A DNA stretch of 64,000 bases from Methylobacterium brachythecii (GCF_014196345.1 NZ_JACIDN010000003.1:124001-188000); one strand, 5' to 3'. Counted from the stretch's first letter, positions 53,167 through 63,877 are shown. The notes: generated by a model not told the origin, from the letters alone. Program-made: numbers and translations.

Positions 53167-55761
53167 TCAGCGCACCGCGGAGATACCGTCGGCGGTCGTG
53201 ATCGTGTTGACGTTCTGCTTCAGGTCCGCCTCGCCGAGCGTCTTCAGCTCGACTCGGAAGAGCACGGTCTGGTTCTTCTCGCGGGTGCCGAGCGCCGTGG
53301 CGATCGGCGAGTTGATGTAGTTCAGCGAGACCGTGGTGCATTCGTCCTGGTAGCCGGCTCCGACGCTCAGCCCGGTCAGGAAGAAGCGGTCGCCGGGCGA
53401 ATAGACCGGCGGTGCACCCACGGGGTTGGCGAGGTAGTTCGTCAGAGCGTCGTTGTAGAAGTCGCGATTGTCGAGATAGCGGGTCAGGTCGAACAGCACC
53501 GAGCCCGAGACGAACCAGTTCGGCGTGACGTGATACGTCGCGGAGGCGGTGATGCCCTCGCGCCGATGGTCGAAGCCGAGGGCCGGCTGCGCGCCGTTAT
53601 AGGAATAGAACACCGAGGTATCGAGCGGCAGGAACGGCGCGAAGCGCGCGATCACGCCCGCTTCGAAGCGGTTCAGGCTGAAATCGTTCTGGGCGAGCCG
53701 GGTGCGGGCGATGAAGGAGATGTTCTTATTCGGCGACACCTGAGCCCGGCCGACGAAATCGGAATACTGGTTCTCCAGGCCGGAATCGAGCCCGACATTG
53801 GCGATGTCGCCGCGCCGGAACGAGTTCACGCCGGCGATGGCGATCGACTCGCCGGCCATCAGGTTGGCGTACCAGCCCGAAGGCGTGACCACCGAGTACT
53901 GGCCGCCGACATTGGCGCGAATGCCGCCCTCGACGCGATCGTAGCCGGAGAACTTGTCCCACTCGAACAGCGAGGTGTCGTCGAAGACGAGGCTCTGCGC
54001 ATCCTCGTTCGGCAGACGGCCGATCCGGGTCTCGCTCGGCCGCGCAATCACTTGGGCGATCGGCTCGATCGTGTGAACGCCGAGCGCGCCGAAATCCGAG
54101 ACGAAGGGATAGCGCCAGTCGATACCGATCGCCGGCATCACCCGGCTTACGGCACCGTCGTTGACCGACGCGATGCTGCTGACGTTGGCGTTCTGGTAAC
54201 CCGTCAGGCTCGGGCTGTCGAAGAACGTGTCCGCGCGCAGATAGGTGAACGGCGTCCACGCCATCCCGTAATCGTCGATGAAGGTCCGCCGCCAGGAGGC
54301 CTGGGCCGACAGGCGGGTATCCGTCCCGGCGAGGCCGCGAACCAGGCAGGTGCTGCGCGTGAAGGTGCTGCAGGTCTCGTAGAGCGGATAGTTGACCCCG
54401 CCGACGCTCGGCGAGAACACGTAGGCGTTGGTCCGCGGGATGCCTTGGAAGTCCGTGGCGTCGCGGGTCATGCTCGTGAGGTTCGTCTGGAGGCGCAATT
54501 CGCCGCCGAGCACGCCCGGGCCGTTGATCCGCTTGTCGTAGTCGATCACCGGGGCGACGATCGGCTGCTCTTTCTGCCAGTCGAAGCTCGACAGGGACTT
54601 GAAGTAGTAGCCGCGCGCCTCGAACCAGGAGCGGTCGCCCTGGCCGATCAGGTAGGCCGTCGACACCGCCTCGCGGAAGTAGTCGGTGGTCACGTTCTGG
54701 TTGCGGATGCGGTAGTTGTCGAGGAACCACTTGTCGGTCACGCCGACGACATCCCAGCCCATGCGCCAGCGGTCGTTGATGTAGAAGCGGCCCTTCGACT
54801 CCACCGAGCCGCGGAAGTCACGATCCGCCGCGCCGAGCGGACCGGGCAGGAACGCGCTCGGCGTCTGCTGCGAGATGCCGGACAGGCGGATGCTGAATTG
54901 GCCGTTGTCGAAGCGCTGGCGGTACTCGGCCTGTCCGAGCACGCCCTGGCGGCTGACGAAGGTCGGCGTGATCGTCAGGTCGTAGCTCGGGTCGAGGTTG
55001 ATGAAGTACGGAATGCCGGCGCCGGTGCCGAGCGCCGTCGAGGTCACGAAGCGAGGCGTCAGGAAGCCGGTCTTGCGCTTCACCGACGGGTCGGCCGACT
55101 CGAAATACGGCAGGTAGGCGATGGGGATGCCGCCGATCTCGAGGGTCGAGTCCTCGTAGTAGATCGTGTGAGTCTCGCTGTTCTGGATGATCTTGGCAGC
55201 CTTGATCTGCCAGAGCGGCGGTCGTTCGGGATGGTCCTTACAGGGCTCGCAGGCCGTGTAGGTCGCGTAATCGAAGCTCGTCTGCTCGCCGTCGATCCGC
55301 TCGGCGCGGGGCGCCGAGATGCGGGTGCGGAGCGGCTGACCCTTCGACTGGACCGTCGTCTGGATGCGCAGGCTGTCGATGAAGCCGCTCTTGAAGTCGT
55401 CCGTCAGCTCCATCCGCTCGCCGGTGACGACCGAGCCGGTCTCGTCGGTGAGTCGGACGTTGCCCTCGGCAAAGACCCGGCTGGTGCCGCGATCGTAGCG
55501 GACGCGGTCCGCCTGCAGGATGCGAGCGCCGTAATGCAGCTCCGCATTGCCCCGGGCAGTCACGGTGTTGTGGTCGTTGTCGTAGATCAGCTCGGCGGCC
55601 TCGACGAGCAGGCGCTCGTTGGGCTTCGGCTTCGAGGCGGCGGCGAGCTTGTTCTCGAATGCGCTCTGGGCAAGCGCCTGCGACGCCCCGGCGGTGATCG
55701 CACCCGAGAGCAGAAGCAGAGCCAAGCCGGCCTGGACCGTGATGTCGGCGACCTTACGCAA
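53167..55761 (-). CDS. lptD: LPS assembly outer-membrane protein LptD
   Basis: An 864-aa outer-membrane barrel that inserts lipopolysaccharide into the outer leaflet. A signal peptide (AGLALLLLSGAITAGASQAL then AQ) is followed by an OstA/LptA-like jellyroll (about 50-180; DNDHNTVTARGNAELHYGAR, FAEGNVRLTDETGSVVTGER) and the barrel, which includes YLPYFESADPSVKRKTGFLT, the hallmark at the start of the LptD domain. Cysteines at YTACEPCKDH and later positions could form disulfides. The TTG at 55761 is the best start: GGAGAC precedes it and LRKVADITV leads into the signal peptide. Confidence 0.93.
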   Translation of the reverse strand: MRKVADITVQAGLALLLLSGAITAGASQALAQSAFENKLAAASKPKPNERLLVEAAELIYDNDHNTVTARGNAELHYGARILQADRVRYDRGTSRVFAEGNVRLTDETGSVVTGERMELTDDFKSGFIDSLRIQTTVQSKGQPLRTRISAPRAERIDGEQTSFDYATYTACEPCKDHPERPPLWQIKAAKIIQNSETHTIYYEDSTLEIGGIPIAYLPYFESADPSVKRKTGFLTPRFVTSTALGTGAGIPYFINLDPSYDLTITPTFVSRQGVLGQAEYRQRFDNGQFSIRLSGISQQTPSAFLPGPLGAADRDFRGSVESKGRFYINDRWRMGWDVVGVTDKWFLDNYRIRNQNVTTDYFREAVSTAYLIGQGDRSWFEARGYYFKSLSSFDWQKEQPIVAPVIDYDKRINGPGVLGGELRLQTNLTSMTRDATDFQGIPRTNAYVFSPSVGGVNYPLYETCSTFTRSTCLVRGLAGTDTRLSAQASWRRTFIDDYGMAWTPFTYLRADTFFDSPSLTGYQNANVSSIASVNDGAVSRVMPAIGIDWRYPFVSDFGALGVHTIEPIAQVIARPSETRIGRLPNEDAQSLVFDDTSLFEWDKFSGYDRVEGGIRANVGGQYSVVTPSGWYANLMAGESIAIAGVNSFRRGDIANVGLDSGLENQYSDFVGRAQVSPNKNISFIARTRLAQNDFSLNRFEAGVIARFAPFLPLDTSVFYSYNGAQPALGFDHRREGITASATYHVTPNWFVSGSVLFDLTRYLDNRDFYNDALTNYLANPVGAPPVYSPGDRFFLTGLSVGAGYQDECTTVSLNYINSPIATALGTREKNQTVLFRVELKTLGEADLKQNVNTITTADGISAVR

Positions 55762-55817
55762 CGGGTCTCCAAAACCTTTTCCCGGGTCGCCGTCGCGTCT
55801 CGCACCTGAAGGCGGGC

Positions 55818-56906
55818 CTAGCCGTCTTCCTGGTAGAGAAGCGTGAGCGTACCGAGCAAACTCCCTACCACGGCCGGGAACCACGCCGCCACTGGCGGTG
55901 TGATCAAACCCGAGGCTCCCAACCCTTCCGCGACCTGTCGGACCACGTAGAGAAGGAAGCCCGCCGCCACCCCGCCGAGCACCAGTTTCCCCACTCCACC
56001 AAAGCGGAAGAACCTTAAGGAAACCGTTGCTGCGACTAGCACCATCGCCAAAAACAGCAGCGGCCGGGCGGTCAGGACATCGTACTGAAGTCGGTACCGC
56101 GTGGCGTCCAAACCGGACCGTTCGGTGCGTGCGATGGTCTCCTGCAGTTGCCAGAAGGGCACAGATTCCGGGGGGGTAAAGCGCTGCCGCACCTGCCCCG
56201 GGTCGAGACTCGACGCGATGAGGTAGGTGTCGAAGCTCTCCGGAGGCGCGTCCTTGGCGAGGAGACGCACGTCCTGCAATTCCCAGTACCCATCGTGCAG
56301 GATCGCGCGGGCGGCCTCGATGTGGGCCTCGAAGAGGCCGGTATCGCCGAAGGTGAACACCGTGACTCCGGCGAGCGTCGTCGTCCCCTCCACCGCCGTC
56401 TCTGCGCGGATTATCGCCTCTCCGTCGAGGCCGCGCTGGCGCAGCCAGAGATCCTTGCCCGATCCCACCTTCTTCGACTTAGCGAAGATCTTCGCCTCGA
56501 TCTCGGTGGAGCGCTGCTTCATCACGGCCGAGACCGGGTTGTAGATCCCGATCGACACGGCACCGATGCCGAGCGCGACGAACGCGCCGGGTTGGAGAAA
56601 CTGCCAGGCCGAGATGCCGGCCGCCCGCGCCACCACCAGCTCCAACTTGCGTGAGAGCTGCAGCAGGGCCGCCATCGATCCGAACAGGACGGCGAACGGC
56701 AGGACGCCCTCGGCGACTGCCGGTGTGCGGTAGAAGGCGAGCTTCGCCATCAAGCCGGGCGAGGCGCCCTCGGCATCGCCGGCGCGCCGGAGCAGCTCGA
56801 CGAAGTCGAGGGTGTACACCAGCGCGAACACGGTGACGAACACACCGAGGATGGTGCGCACGAAGCGCAGGGCGAAATAGCGCCCCAGCGTCGGCCCGAT
56901 CAGCAT
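55818..56906 (-). CDS. lptG: LPS export ABC transporter permease LptG
   Basis: A 362-aa YjgP/YjgQ-family permease. GRYFALRFVRTILGVFVTVF forms helix 1, LPFAVLFGSMAALLQLSRKL is the conserved coupling region, a periplasmic beta-jellyroll lies at about 130-260, and three helices follow (LFLAMVLVAATVSLRFFRFG and on). With LptF and LptB it extracts LPS from the inner membrane. The ATG at 56906 is 8 bp from the lptF stop. Confidence 0.92.
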   Translation of the reverse strand: MLIGPTLGRYFALRFVRTILGVFVTVFALVYTLDFVELLRRAGDAEGASPGLMAKLAFYRTPAVAEGVLPFAVLFGSMAALLQLSRKLELVVARAAGISAWQFLQPGAFVALGIGAVSIGIYNPVSAVMKQRSTEIEAKIFAKSKKVGSGKDLWLRQRGLDGEAIIRAETAVEGTTTLAGVTVFTFGDTGLFEAHIEAARAILHDGYWELQDVRLLAKDAPPESFDTYLIASSLDPGQVRQRFTPPESVPFWQLQETIARTERSGLDATRYRLQYDVLTARPLLFLAMVLVAATVSLRFFRFGGVGKLVLGGVAAGFLLYVVRQVAEGLGASGLITPPVAAWFPAVVGSLLGTLTLLYQEDG

Positions 56907-56914
56907 CGCGGCGC

Positions 56915-58084
56915 TCAGCCCGTGCCGAGACGCGGCCGCCGCAACAGGCCGGCGAGCCGGTCCTTCGCGAAGCGTCCGAGAGAGGCGTTGAACGCGCGGA
57001 CCCGGGCGCCCTGGAAGATCAGCAGGCAGGACAGGCCGGCGGCGACGAGCGGCACGGCGTAGATCGCGACGACGGCACCCTGGCTCCGTACAGCGGCGCT
57101 CGAGGCTGCGAAGCCGGCGATGCGGCAGGCGACCACTGCGGTGACCGCGCTGGCCATCGCCAGGCCGCGGCCCTGGCGCGTGGTGCGCGGATCTCCGAGT
57201 GCCGCGAAGGCGATCAGGGCGAGGGCCAGCGGGTAGAGCCACGCGGACAGCCTGTCGTGCAGCTCGGCCCGGAAGCGGCCCTTCTGAAGCTTGTACAGGT
57301 TCTCGGAGGTATCGGGGAACAGCAGCTGCGAGGTCGAGCGCTCGCGCGGCTTGTAGATGACGTCGCCGTCGGGCGGAGAAAACGCGGCGAGGTCGACCGC
57401 GTAGCGCTCGAAGGTCACGATCGAGGAATCGCGCGAGTCCTTCTGCTGGCGATGCACGCTACCGTTGGTGAGCGTCAGGTAGGTCTGCCCGTCATAGTCG
57501 GTGACCACGCCCTTCTCGGCGAGGTAGACCACGGTCTTCCCCGCTTCTCGCTTGTCCTGGATGAACAGCCCCTTGAGAGACCCGTCGCGGCCGCGCTCGC
57601 GGAAGTGGAAGGTGATGCCGCTATCGAGCGAGGTGAACTGGCCCTCCTTCACGACGTTCGCGACGAAGTCGCCGCGCACGCGGGTGAGCACGTCGCGCAA
57701 TTCCTGGAAGGAAGAGGGCATCACCTGGATGGTCAGGAAGGCCACCATCACGCTCACCGCCATGGCGAGCGTGAAAAACGGCTTGAGGATATGCCGAGGC
57801 GCCATGCCAGCAGCCGACATCACGATCAGCTCGGAATCGCCGTTCAGCCTGTTCAGCGCGTAGATCACCGCGATGAACAGCGCCACCGGCGCGATCACCG
57901 TGATCAACGTCGGAAGCGACAAGCCTGTGATCAGCAGGAAGATCAGCAGCGTCTGACCCTTCGCCGTGACGAGGTCGAGCTCGCGCAGGGCCTGCGTCAC
58001 CCAGATCGTGCCCGTCAGGCCGATCAGGCAGGCGAGGAAAGCGCCGAGTGTGATCCTGAAGATGTAACGCTCGATATGGGTCAT
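56915..58084 (-). CDS. lptF: LPS export ABC transporter permease LptF
   Basis: A 389-aa partner of LptG with the same plan: [20 protein letters not shown] helix 1, [20 protein letters not shown], then [20 protein letters not shown] as coupling loop, a periplasmic domain, and C-terminal helices ([20 protein letters not shown]). The start MTHIERYIF at 58084 fits the family. It is first in a minus-strand run lptF-lptG-lptD-pdxA-rsmA and divergent from pepA. Confidence 0.92.
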   Translation of the reverse strand: MTHIERYIFRITLGAFLACLIGLTGTIWVTQALRELDLVTAKGQTLLIFLLITGLSLPTLITVIAPVALFIAVIYALNRLNGDSELIVMSAAGMAPRHILKPFFTLAMAVSVMVAFLTIQVMPSSFQELRDVLTRVRGDFVANVVKEGQFTSLDSGITFHFRERGRDGSLKGLFIQDKREAGKTVVYLAEKGVVTDYDGQTYLTLTNGSVHRQQKDSRDSSIVTFERYAVDLAAFSPPDGDVIYKPRERSTSQLLFPDTSENLYKLQKGRFRAELHDRLSAWLYPLALALIAFAALGDPRTTRQGRGLAMASAVTAVVACRIAGFAASSAAVRSQGAVVAIYAVPLVAAGLSCLLIFQGARVRAFNASLGRFAKDRLAGLLRRPRLGTG

Positions 58085-58292
58085 CGCCCGTCGCGCCAAG
58101 CCGTTCTCGCCGCGGGTATTCCGGATGCCCGCCCGACCCGGAACCCACGGCTCAGATACCCTGAGTTGGGCCGTTTCACGGCGCTCCTCCGTCGCGTTGC
58201 GTTCTGCGCCTCAGAGGGTACACAAGACCGGGGCGCCGCTCGTGATCGGGCGAATGACGCCCCGAAGGCAAGAGGGTCGGAAAGCTTATAAG

Positions 58293-59789
58293 ATGGCGGA
58301 TGGTATCGGAATCGCCTTTCAACCCCTCTCCTCGAAGGGCTCCGGCGACCTCGTCGTCTTCGTGGGTGACGACCTTGCCCTCTCGTCGGCCGCATCGGAC
58401 CTGCTCGGGACGGCCGGCGTCGAACTGGTCGCACGCGCAGCGGCCAGCGAGCGCTTCAAGGGCAAGTCGCAGAGCGCGTTGACGCTGCCCGCGCCGGCCG
58501 GCGTCGCGGCGGACCGGCTCGTCGTGGTCGGCCTCGGCTCCGACAAGGACCGCGCGAAGATCGACTACGTGACGCTCGGCGGCTTCGCCACCGGCAAGGT
58601 CGGCGGCCGGACGGCGCGCGTCGCCCTCGACTGGCCGGGTAGCGAGCCCTCGGCACGGGACGTGGCCGACTTCACCCTCGGCGCGCGCCTGCGCAGCTAC
58701 AGCTTCGACCGCTACAAGACGAAGAAGAAGCCTGAGGCGGAGGACGAGCGCACGACGCAGCTCACGGTGCTGAGCGCCGATCCCGCCGCTGCCGAGAAGG
58801 CGGCCGAGGCCGCTCGCGCCGTCGCCGATGGCGTCATCCTCGCCCGCAACCTCGTCAACGAACCGCCGAACGTCCTCTTTCCGGAGGAATACGCTCGTCG
58901 GGCCTCCGAGCTGACCAAGCTCGGCGTCGAGGTCGAAATCCTCGACGTCGCTAGGATGCGCGAACTCGGCATGGGCGCGTTGCTCGCCGTGGCCCAGGGC
59001 TCGGCCCGCGAGCCGCGCATCGCCGTGATGCGCTGGAACGGGGCCGACGACAAATCCGCGCCGCCGCTCGCGCTGATTGGCAAAGGCGTGGTGTTCGATT
59101 CCGGTGGCGTCTCGATCAAGTCGGCCGGCGGCATGGAAGACATGAAGGGCGACATGGGCGGTTCCGCCGCCGTGGTCGGCACCATTCACGCGCTCGCCGC
59201 ACGCGGTGCCAAGGTGAACGTCGTCGGCGCTATCGGCATCGTCGAGAACATGCCCGACGGCAATTCCTATCGGCCCTCCGACATCGTGACCTCGATGTCC
59301 GGCCAGACCATCGAGGTGATCAACACCGATGCCGAGGGCCGGCTCGTGCTGGCGGACGTGATCTGGCACGTGAACAAGGCCTACAAGCCGCGGGCGATCA
59401 TCGATCTCGCAACGCTCACCGGCGCGATCATCGTGGCGCTCGGCCAGGACATCGCGGGCCTGTTCTCGAACGACGACGAACTCTCCGCCGCGATCACCGC
59501 TGCCGGCGAGGCCGCCGGCGAGAAGGTCTGGCGGATGCCGCTGATCCCGGCCTACGACAAGGCGATCGACTCGAAATTCGCCGACATGAAGAACACCGGC
59601 GGCCGCCATGGCGGCGCGGCAACCGCCGCGTCCTTCATCAAGCGCTACGTCGGCGAGACGCCGTGGGCGCATCTCGACATCGCCGGCGTTGGCATGTCGT
59701 CCAGCCCGAGCGAGATCAACCGCAGCTGGGGCTCCGGCTGGGGCGTTCGTCTGCTCGACCGGCTGGTGCGCGACACGTACGAGGGGTGA
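58293..59789 (+). CDS. pepA: Leucyl aminopeptidase PepA (M17)
   Basis: A cytosolic dizinc aminopeptidase, 498 aa, active as a hexamer. The C-terminal catalytic domain has [20 protein letters not shown] (261-280; metal-binding Lys264 and Asp269, catalytic Lys276), Asp287 in GDMGGSAAV, and [12 protein letters not shown] (344-355; Asp346, Glu348 and Arg350), the M17 signature. PepA proteins can also act as DNA-binding regulators. Divergent from lptF, as is common in proteobacteria. ATG 58293. Confidence 0.95.
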   Translation: MADGIGIAFQPLSSKGSGDLVVFVGDDLALSSAASDLLGTAGVELVARAAASERFKGKSQSALTLPAPAGVAADRLVVVGLGSDKDRAKIDYVTLGGFATGKVGGRTARVALDWPGSEPSARDVADFTLGARLRSYSFDRYKTKKKPEAEDERTTQLTVLSADPAAAEKAAEAARAVADGVILARNLVNEPPNVLFPEEYARRASELTKLGVEVEILDVARMRELGMGALLAVAQGSAREPRIAVMRWNGADDKSAPPLALIGKGVVFDSGGVSIKSAGGMEDMKGDMGGSAAVVGTIHALAARGAKVNVVGAIGIVENMPDGNSYRPSDIVTSMSGQTIEVINTDAEGRLVLADVIWHVNKAYKPRAIIDLATLTGAIIVALGQDIAGLFSNDDELSAAITAAGEAAGEKVWRMPLIPAYDKAIDSKFADMKNTGGRHGGAATAASFIKRYVGETPWAHLDIAGVGMSSSPSEINRSWGSGWGVRLLDRLVRDTYEG

Positions 59790-60487
59790 GCATCTCGGCG
59801 ATCCTCGTGGCGGCGGCGCCCCTCGCCGCCGCGCTCGCCGCGCTGCTCGCCGCGTTCGTCACGGGATTCGACCAGAGCACGCCGGCCCCGGCCGAGATCG
59901 GGACGCGCTTCTACGGATTCTTCCTCGACCATTATCCGCTCTTCGCCTTCGCGATCATCTATGCCCTCGCGCGGGTGATCGCGGTGGCAATTGCCCCGGG
60001 GCCGTCGGCAATCTTGCGGCGCGTGCTCGGAGCGCTCGCCGGCCTCGTTCTGGTGCTCGCTCTCAGCCTGCACCCGACCTTCGGCGGGCTCGTCCTGCGC
60101 GGCGGCTTCATGACCGGGGGCATGGCGTTCCTCAACCAGATGCCAATGGGGGCCGCCTACGCGCTGGGCGCGGCGGTTGCCGCATCGGCGTTCGGCGCTG
60201 CCATGGGGCTCGGTGTGGTGATCGCCGGACAGCCGTCGCTGGAGCGCGTCGCCCGGTTGCGCCGCATCGGGCGTGGGTTGGCCAGCGTTGGCGGGCGGTT
60301 TCTGGCGCTCTGGTTTGCTCTCGCCGTGCTCGGCTTCGCCCGCACCATCGGCTTCGGACCATGGCCTCGGCGCCCGCTCGATGCCGGCGACGCCCTTCTG
60401 GTGGCGGCCTGTCTCGTCGTCGCGTTCCTGCCGCACGCGCTGATCTCCGCTGTGCGGGCCAATCAGTCGGCACCGACCGCGGGTTGA
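59786..60487 (+). CDS. Integral membrane protein of unknown function
   Basis: A 233-aa protein with six or so hydrophobic helices: [90 protein letters not shown] and [20 protein letters not shown]. No transporter signature is visible. The GTG start overlaps the pepA stop by 4 bp, so the two are co-translated. Function unknown. Confidence 0.7.
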   Translation: MSISAILVAAAPLAAALAALLAAFVTGFDQSTPAPAEIGTRFYGFFLDHYPLFAFAIIYALARVIAVAIAPGPSAILRRVLGALAGLVLVLALSLHPTFGGLVLRGGFMTGGMAFLNQMPMGAAYALGAAVAASAFGAAMGLGVVIAGQPSLERVARLRRIGRGLASVGGRFLALWFALAVLGFARTIGFGPWPRRPLDAGDALLVAACLVVAFLPHALISAVRANQSAPTAG

Positions 60488-60571
60488 TCGCTCCCGGCCG
60501 ATCCCGTTAAGCCAGAGGGCAAGGCGGGCAACCGTACGAGCCGCGACAAGGCTCGACGTAGGGAGAACACC

Positions 60572-62278
60572 ATGGCCGACTCATTGGCCGTAGACCGCAA
60601 CGGCGCGCGCCCCTGGCTGGCGGCCTATCCGCCCGGCGTGCCGGCCGCGATCGACGTCGAGAGGCTCGGCACCCTCGTCGACCTGATCGAGCGCAGCATC
60701 GCCGCCTACGCGGATCGGCCAGCCCTGATCAGCTTTGGAAAGAGCGTCAGCTATCGCGAGTTGGGTGCCTCGGCCGATTGTGTCTCGGCTTGGCTCGGAT
60801 CGCTCGGTTTGGCCAAGGGCGACCGTGTGGCGCTGATGATGCCCAACGTCGCCGCCTATCCGGCCGCGCTGCTCGGCGTGCTCAATGCTGGTTGCACCGC
60901 CGTCAACGTCAACCCGCTCTACACACCGCGCGAACTCATCGGGCAGCTCGAAGACTCCGGCGCCAGGATCCTGTTCGTGCTGGAGAATTTCGCGCACACC
61001 GTCGCGGAGGCGTTGCCCAAGCTGCCGAGGCTGGAGCGTGTGGTTCTCGTCGGGCCGGGCGATTGCCTCGGATTGAAGGGCAAGGTGATCGACTTCGCCT
61101 CGCGCTACGTCAAACGGGCAGTGCCCCACTTCCAGCTTTCGCCAACCGTCACGACCCGGTTCGATGCGGTGCTGCGCGCCGGACGCCGGCTGCCGCGCCA
61201 CCGCGTCGCGGTCTCACCGAACGATCTCGCCTTCCTGCAATATACGGGTGGCACGACGGGGATCGCCAAGGCGGCGATGCTGACCCACCGCAACATCGTG
61301 GCCAATGTCGAGCAGAGCCGGGCCTGGTTTCAGGTCTCGGGTGGCGATGGCCGGAGACGCACCATGGTGACGGCGTTGCCGCTCTACCACATCTTTGCGC
61401 TCACGGCCTGTTTCTTCTTCTTCCTCGGGACCGGCGGATGCTGCCTGCTCATCGCCAACCCGCGAGACGTCAACGGCTTCGTGAAGACGCTGGCCAAGAG
61501 CCGTTTCACGCATCTGTCGGGGGTGAACACGTTGTTCAACCTGCTGCTGAACCACCCGAAGCTGCACGAAATCGATTTTTCCGGCGCTGACGGCTACCAC
61601 ATCGCCGGCGGCATGGCGGTCCAGGCGGCCGTGGCCGGCAAGTGGAAGGCGGCGACGGGCAAGGCCCTGATCGAGGGCTACGGGCTCTCGGAAACCTCGC
61701 CCGTGGTCTCGATCAATCCCGTCGACCTGCAGGAATGGTCGGGGACGATCGGCTATCCCGTGTCGTCGACCGACGTCGCGATCCGAAGCGCGGATGGCAG
61801 GGACCTGCCGTTCGGTGAACCGGGCGAACTCTGCGTGCGGGGGCCACAGGTAATGGCGGGATACTGGAACCGCCCGGAGGAGACGCGCGCTGCGATGACG
61901 CCGGACGGATTCTTCCGCACCGGCGACGTGGCGACGATGTCCGAGACGGGCTCCATCCGCATCGTCGACCGGATGAAGGACATGATCCTCGTCTCCGGCT
62001 TCAACGTCTATCCGAACGAGGTCGAAGACGTTCTCGCCAAGCACCCGTCCGTGCTCGAATGTGCGGTGGTGGGGGCCCGCTGCGAGGAGGGCGAAATGGT
62101 CGTCGCGCATGTGGTCATCAAGGGAGAGACCGTAGCGGCAGACGCCTTGAAGGCCCACGCCCGCTCGCAGCTCACGGGCTACAAGGTCCCGCGCCGCATC
62201 GTCTTCCACGACAGCCTGCCGAAGACCAATGTCGGCAAGGTCCTGCGCCGGGCGCTACGCGAGCCCGACGAGGCCTGA
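60572..62278 (+). CDS. fadD: Long-chain fatty-acid-CoA ligase (FadD-like)
   Basis: A 568-aa AMP-forming acyl-CoA synthetase. LQYTGGTTGIAKAAMLTHRN is the AMP-binding P-loop-like motif (the usual Lys-Gly is Lys-Ala here), LIEGYGLSETSPVVSINPVD is A5, and PDGFFRTGDVATMSETGSIR with VDRMKDMILVSGFNVYPNEV gives A7-A8; the Lys in LPKTNVGKVLRR is the catalytic A10 lysine. It feeds beta-oxidation or lipid synthesis. ATG 60572 follows GGGAGAA. Confidence 0.88.
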   Translation: MADSLAVDRNGARPWLAAYPPGVPAAIDVERLGTLVDLIERSIAAYADRPALISFGKSVSYRELGASADCVSAWLGSLGLAKGDRVALMMPNVAAYPAALLGVLNAGCTAVNVNPLYTPRELIGQLEDSGARILFVLENFAHTVAEALPKLPRLERVVLVGPGDCLGLKGKVIDFASRYVKRAVPHFQLSPTVTTRFDAVLRAGRRLPRHRVAVSPNDLAFLQYTGGTTGIAKAAMLTHRNIVANVEQSRAWFQVSGGDGRRRTMVTALPLYHIFALTACFFFFLGTGGCCLLIANPRDVNGFVKTLAKSRFTHLSGVNTLFNLLLNHPKLHEIDFSGADGYHIAGGMAVQAAVAGKWKAATGKALIEGYGLSETSPVVSINPVDLQEWSGTIGYPVSSTDVAIRSADGRDLPFGEPGELCVRGPQVMAGYWNRPEETRAAMTPDGFFRTGDVATMSETGSIRIVDRMKDMILVSGFNVYPNEVEDVLAKHPSVLECAVVGARCEEGEMVVAHVVIKGETVAADALKAHARSQLTGYKVPRRIVFHDSLPKTNVGKVLRRALREPDEA

Positions 62279-62285
62279 TCGGAGA

Positions 62286-62552
62286 TTATCGCGGGCAGCC
62301 GTAGGACTGCTCGTAGGCCTTGAGCTCGGCGACCTGCGCGCGCTGGCGCGCGGAGAGCGGCACGTCTTCGACGGCATCGTAGGAGCAGCCAGCATTCCCG
62401 AAGGTCTGGATCGCGCGCTGCGTCCGGAAGCAATAGCCCTGCTGCTTGTAGATGGCGTTACGCTGATACCAGGCGTCCTCGCAGCCACCAGCTCGGGCTT
62501 CGAAAACGCTGGCCGAAAGGGCGAGAATACCGATCGCCGCCAAGAATCGCAT
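62286..62552 (-). CDS. YARHG-domain secreted protein
   Basis: An 88-aa protein with a signal peptide (FLAAIGILALSASVFEARAG) and one YARHG-type domain: CEDAWYQRNAIYKQQGYCF, then RAIQTFGNAGC, then PLSARQRAQVAELKAYEQ. YARHG domains occur in extracellular or periplasmic proteins of unclear function. Four cysteines may form disulfides. Confidence 0.8.
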   Translation of the reverse strand: MRFLAAIGILALSASVFEARAGGCEDAWYQRNAIYKQQGYCFRTQRAIQTFGNAGCSYDAVEDVPLSARQRAQVAELKAYEQSYGCPR

Positions 62553-62628
62553 GAAGATCCTCCCAGAATGGGGATCTTTCGATCATGTCCCGGGCGGCCT
62601 GTCGAGCGAGCGCGGCCTTTAGACCAGG

Positions 62629-62659
62629 CTGAGTTTTGATGGAAACCATCAAAACTCAG
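62629..62659. repeat. Perfect 14-bp inverted repeat with AAA loop
   Basis: CTGAGTTTTGATGG (62629-62642) and CCATCAAAACTCAG (62646-62659) are exact reverse complements around AAA. It is intergenic and sits beside another palindrome (62683-62733). Confidence 0.85.
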
Positions 62660-62682
62660 AAAACATGATCAAATCAAAGAGT

Positions 62683-62733
62683 TAGAGCAGGCTTTCAGCG
62701 AAAAGCCGTTTCCACCTTTCGCAGCAGGCTCTA
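62683..62733. repeat. Imperfect palindrome reaching into the LysR stop codon
   Basis: The outer TAGAGC and GCTCTA arms and the inner GCGAAAAG and CTTTCGC pair around GTTTCC. It belongs to the type of GTTTCCAC-centred palindrome widespread between alphaproteobacterial genes. It may serve as the terminator of the LysR gene, whose stop lies at its right end. Confidence 0.6.
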
Positions 62734-63642
62734 GAACGCCCAGCGCTGCGCCTTGGTCACGAGGAAGTCGCGGAAGGCCTGCACACGAGCGACGGAGCGC
62801 ATCTCCTCGGCATAGACGAGGTAGCTCTCCATGCTCGGCATCTCGCTGTCGCGCATGATCTGCACGAGGCTCTGGTTCCCGTCGATGGCGTAGTCCGGCA
62901 GGATGCCGATCCCGGCGCCCGAGCGCATGGCCTCGTGCAAGGCCGCGACGTTGTTGACGGTGAAGCTGATCGGCCGCCGTTCGCGGCCCTCGCGCCCGAT
63001 GCTGGCAAGGTAATGCGTCGCGAGCAGGTAGGACGGCTCGTTGCCGCCGAACGAGACCAGCCGGTGCTCATCGAGATCGTCGAGCGTCTTCGGCTCGCCG
63101 AAACGCTTGATGTAATCCTCGCTGGCGAAGGCGTGATAGTGCACTGTGAACAGCCGCCGCTGGATCAGGTCCGGCTGGGCGGGCCGCCGCATCCGGATCG
63201 CGATGTCGGCCTCGCGCATGGCGAGATCGAGCTCCTCGTTGGTGAGGATCAGTTCGATGCGCACCTCTGGATATAGGTCGAGAAATTCCGAGACGCGCTG
63301 AGCGAGCCAAGAGGTACCGAGGCCGACCGTCGTGGTGACGCGCAGATCGCCCGAGGGACGCTCGCTGGTCTCGACGAGGCGGGCCTGCGTGTTCTCTAGC
63401 CGGAGCTTCATGTCGCGCGCGGCACGAAACAGCAGGTCGCCCTGTTCGGTCAGGATCAGGCCTCGGGCATGCCGGTGGAAGAGCGGCGCCTTCAGCTCGC
63501 GCTCCAAGGCGCTGATCTGGCGGCTGACGGCCGATTGGCTCAAGCCGATATCGTCACCGGCGCGCGTAAAACTGCCGGCCTCCGCGACGTTGAGAAATAT
63601 CCGGATCTTGTCCCAGTCCACGGCCGTGCCTCCCGTACGCAT
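62731..63642 (-). CDS. LysR family transcriptional regulator beside trxB
   Basis: A 303-aa regulator. WDKIRIFLNVAEAGSFTRAG and DDIGLSQSAVSRQISALERE form the N-terminal helix-turn-helix, and DLRVTTTVGLGTSWLAQRVS begins the effector domain. This LysR gene next to trxB is a common arrangement in Hyphomicrobiales, but its targets are not established to my knowledge. The GTG at codon 8 (VDWDKIRIF) is a plausible shorter start. Confidence 0.87.
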   Translation of the reverse strand: MRTGGTAVDWDKIRIFLNVAEAGSFTRAGDDIGLSQSAVSRQISALERELKAPLFHRHARGLILTEQGDLLFRAARDMKLRLENTQARLVETSERPSGDLRVTTTVGLGTSWLAQRVSEFLDLYPEVRIELILTNEELDLAMREADIAIRMRRPAQPDLIQRRLFTVHYHAFASEDYIKRFGEPKTLDDLDEHRLVSFGGNEPSYLLATHYLASIGREGRERRPISFTVNNVAALHEAMRSGAGIGILPDYAIDGNQSLVQIMRDSEMPSMESYLVYAEEMRSVARVQAFRDFLVTKAQRWAF

Positions 63643-63877
63643 ACCGGGCCGAGCCCCGTCCGGCCCCAGCCGAGCGGTTCATCGCCCCCAGCGTCTTCCG
63701 GCCAGCCCCCGATCCCTCGCGATACGTGCACCGAGATGTTCGGTCACACCTTCGCCAAACGGAACCCTGCGCTACCGGCTTCTACCGTCGCTGCATAGCT
63801 TAGGACGTCAGACTTGCGAATTGGTTGCGAACGTCCGCGTGCCAACATCTTAACAGACGATGACCTGCAACCGGAGA

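Noticed and set aside
52312-55809. A very long open frame on the plus strand (over 1100 codons) across pdxA and lptD
   Set aside because: It is antisense to lptD and pdxA, is Arg/Glu/Gly-rich, matches no family and follows from the GC-rich codon bias of the real genes.
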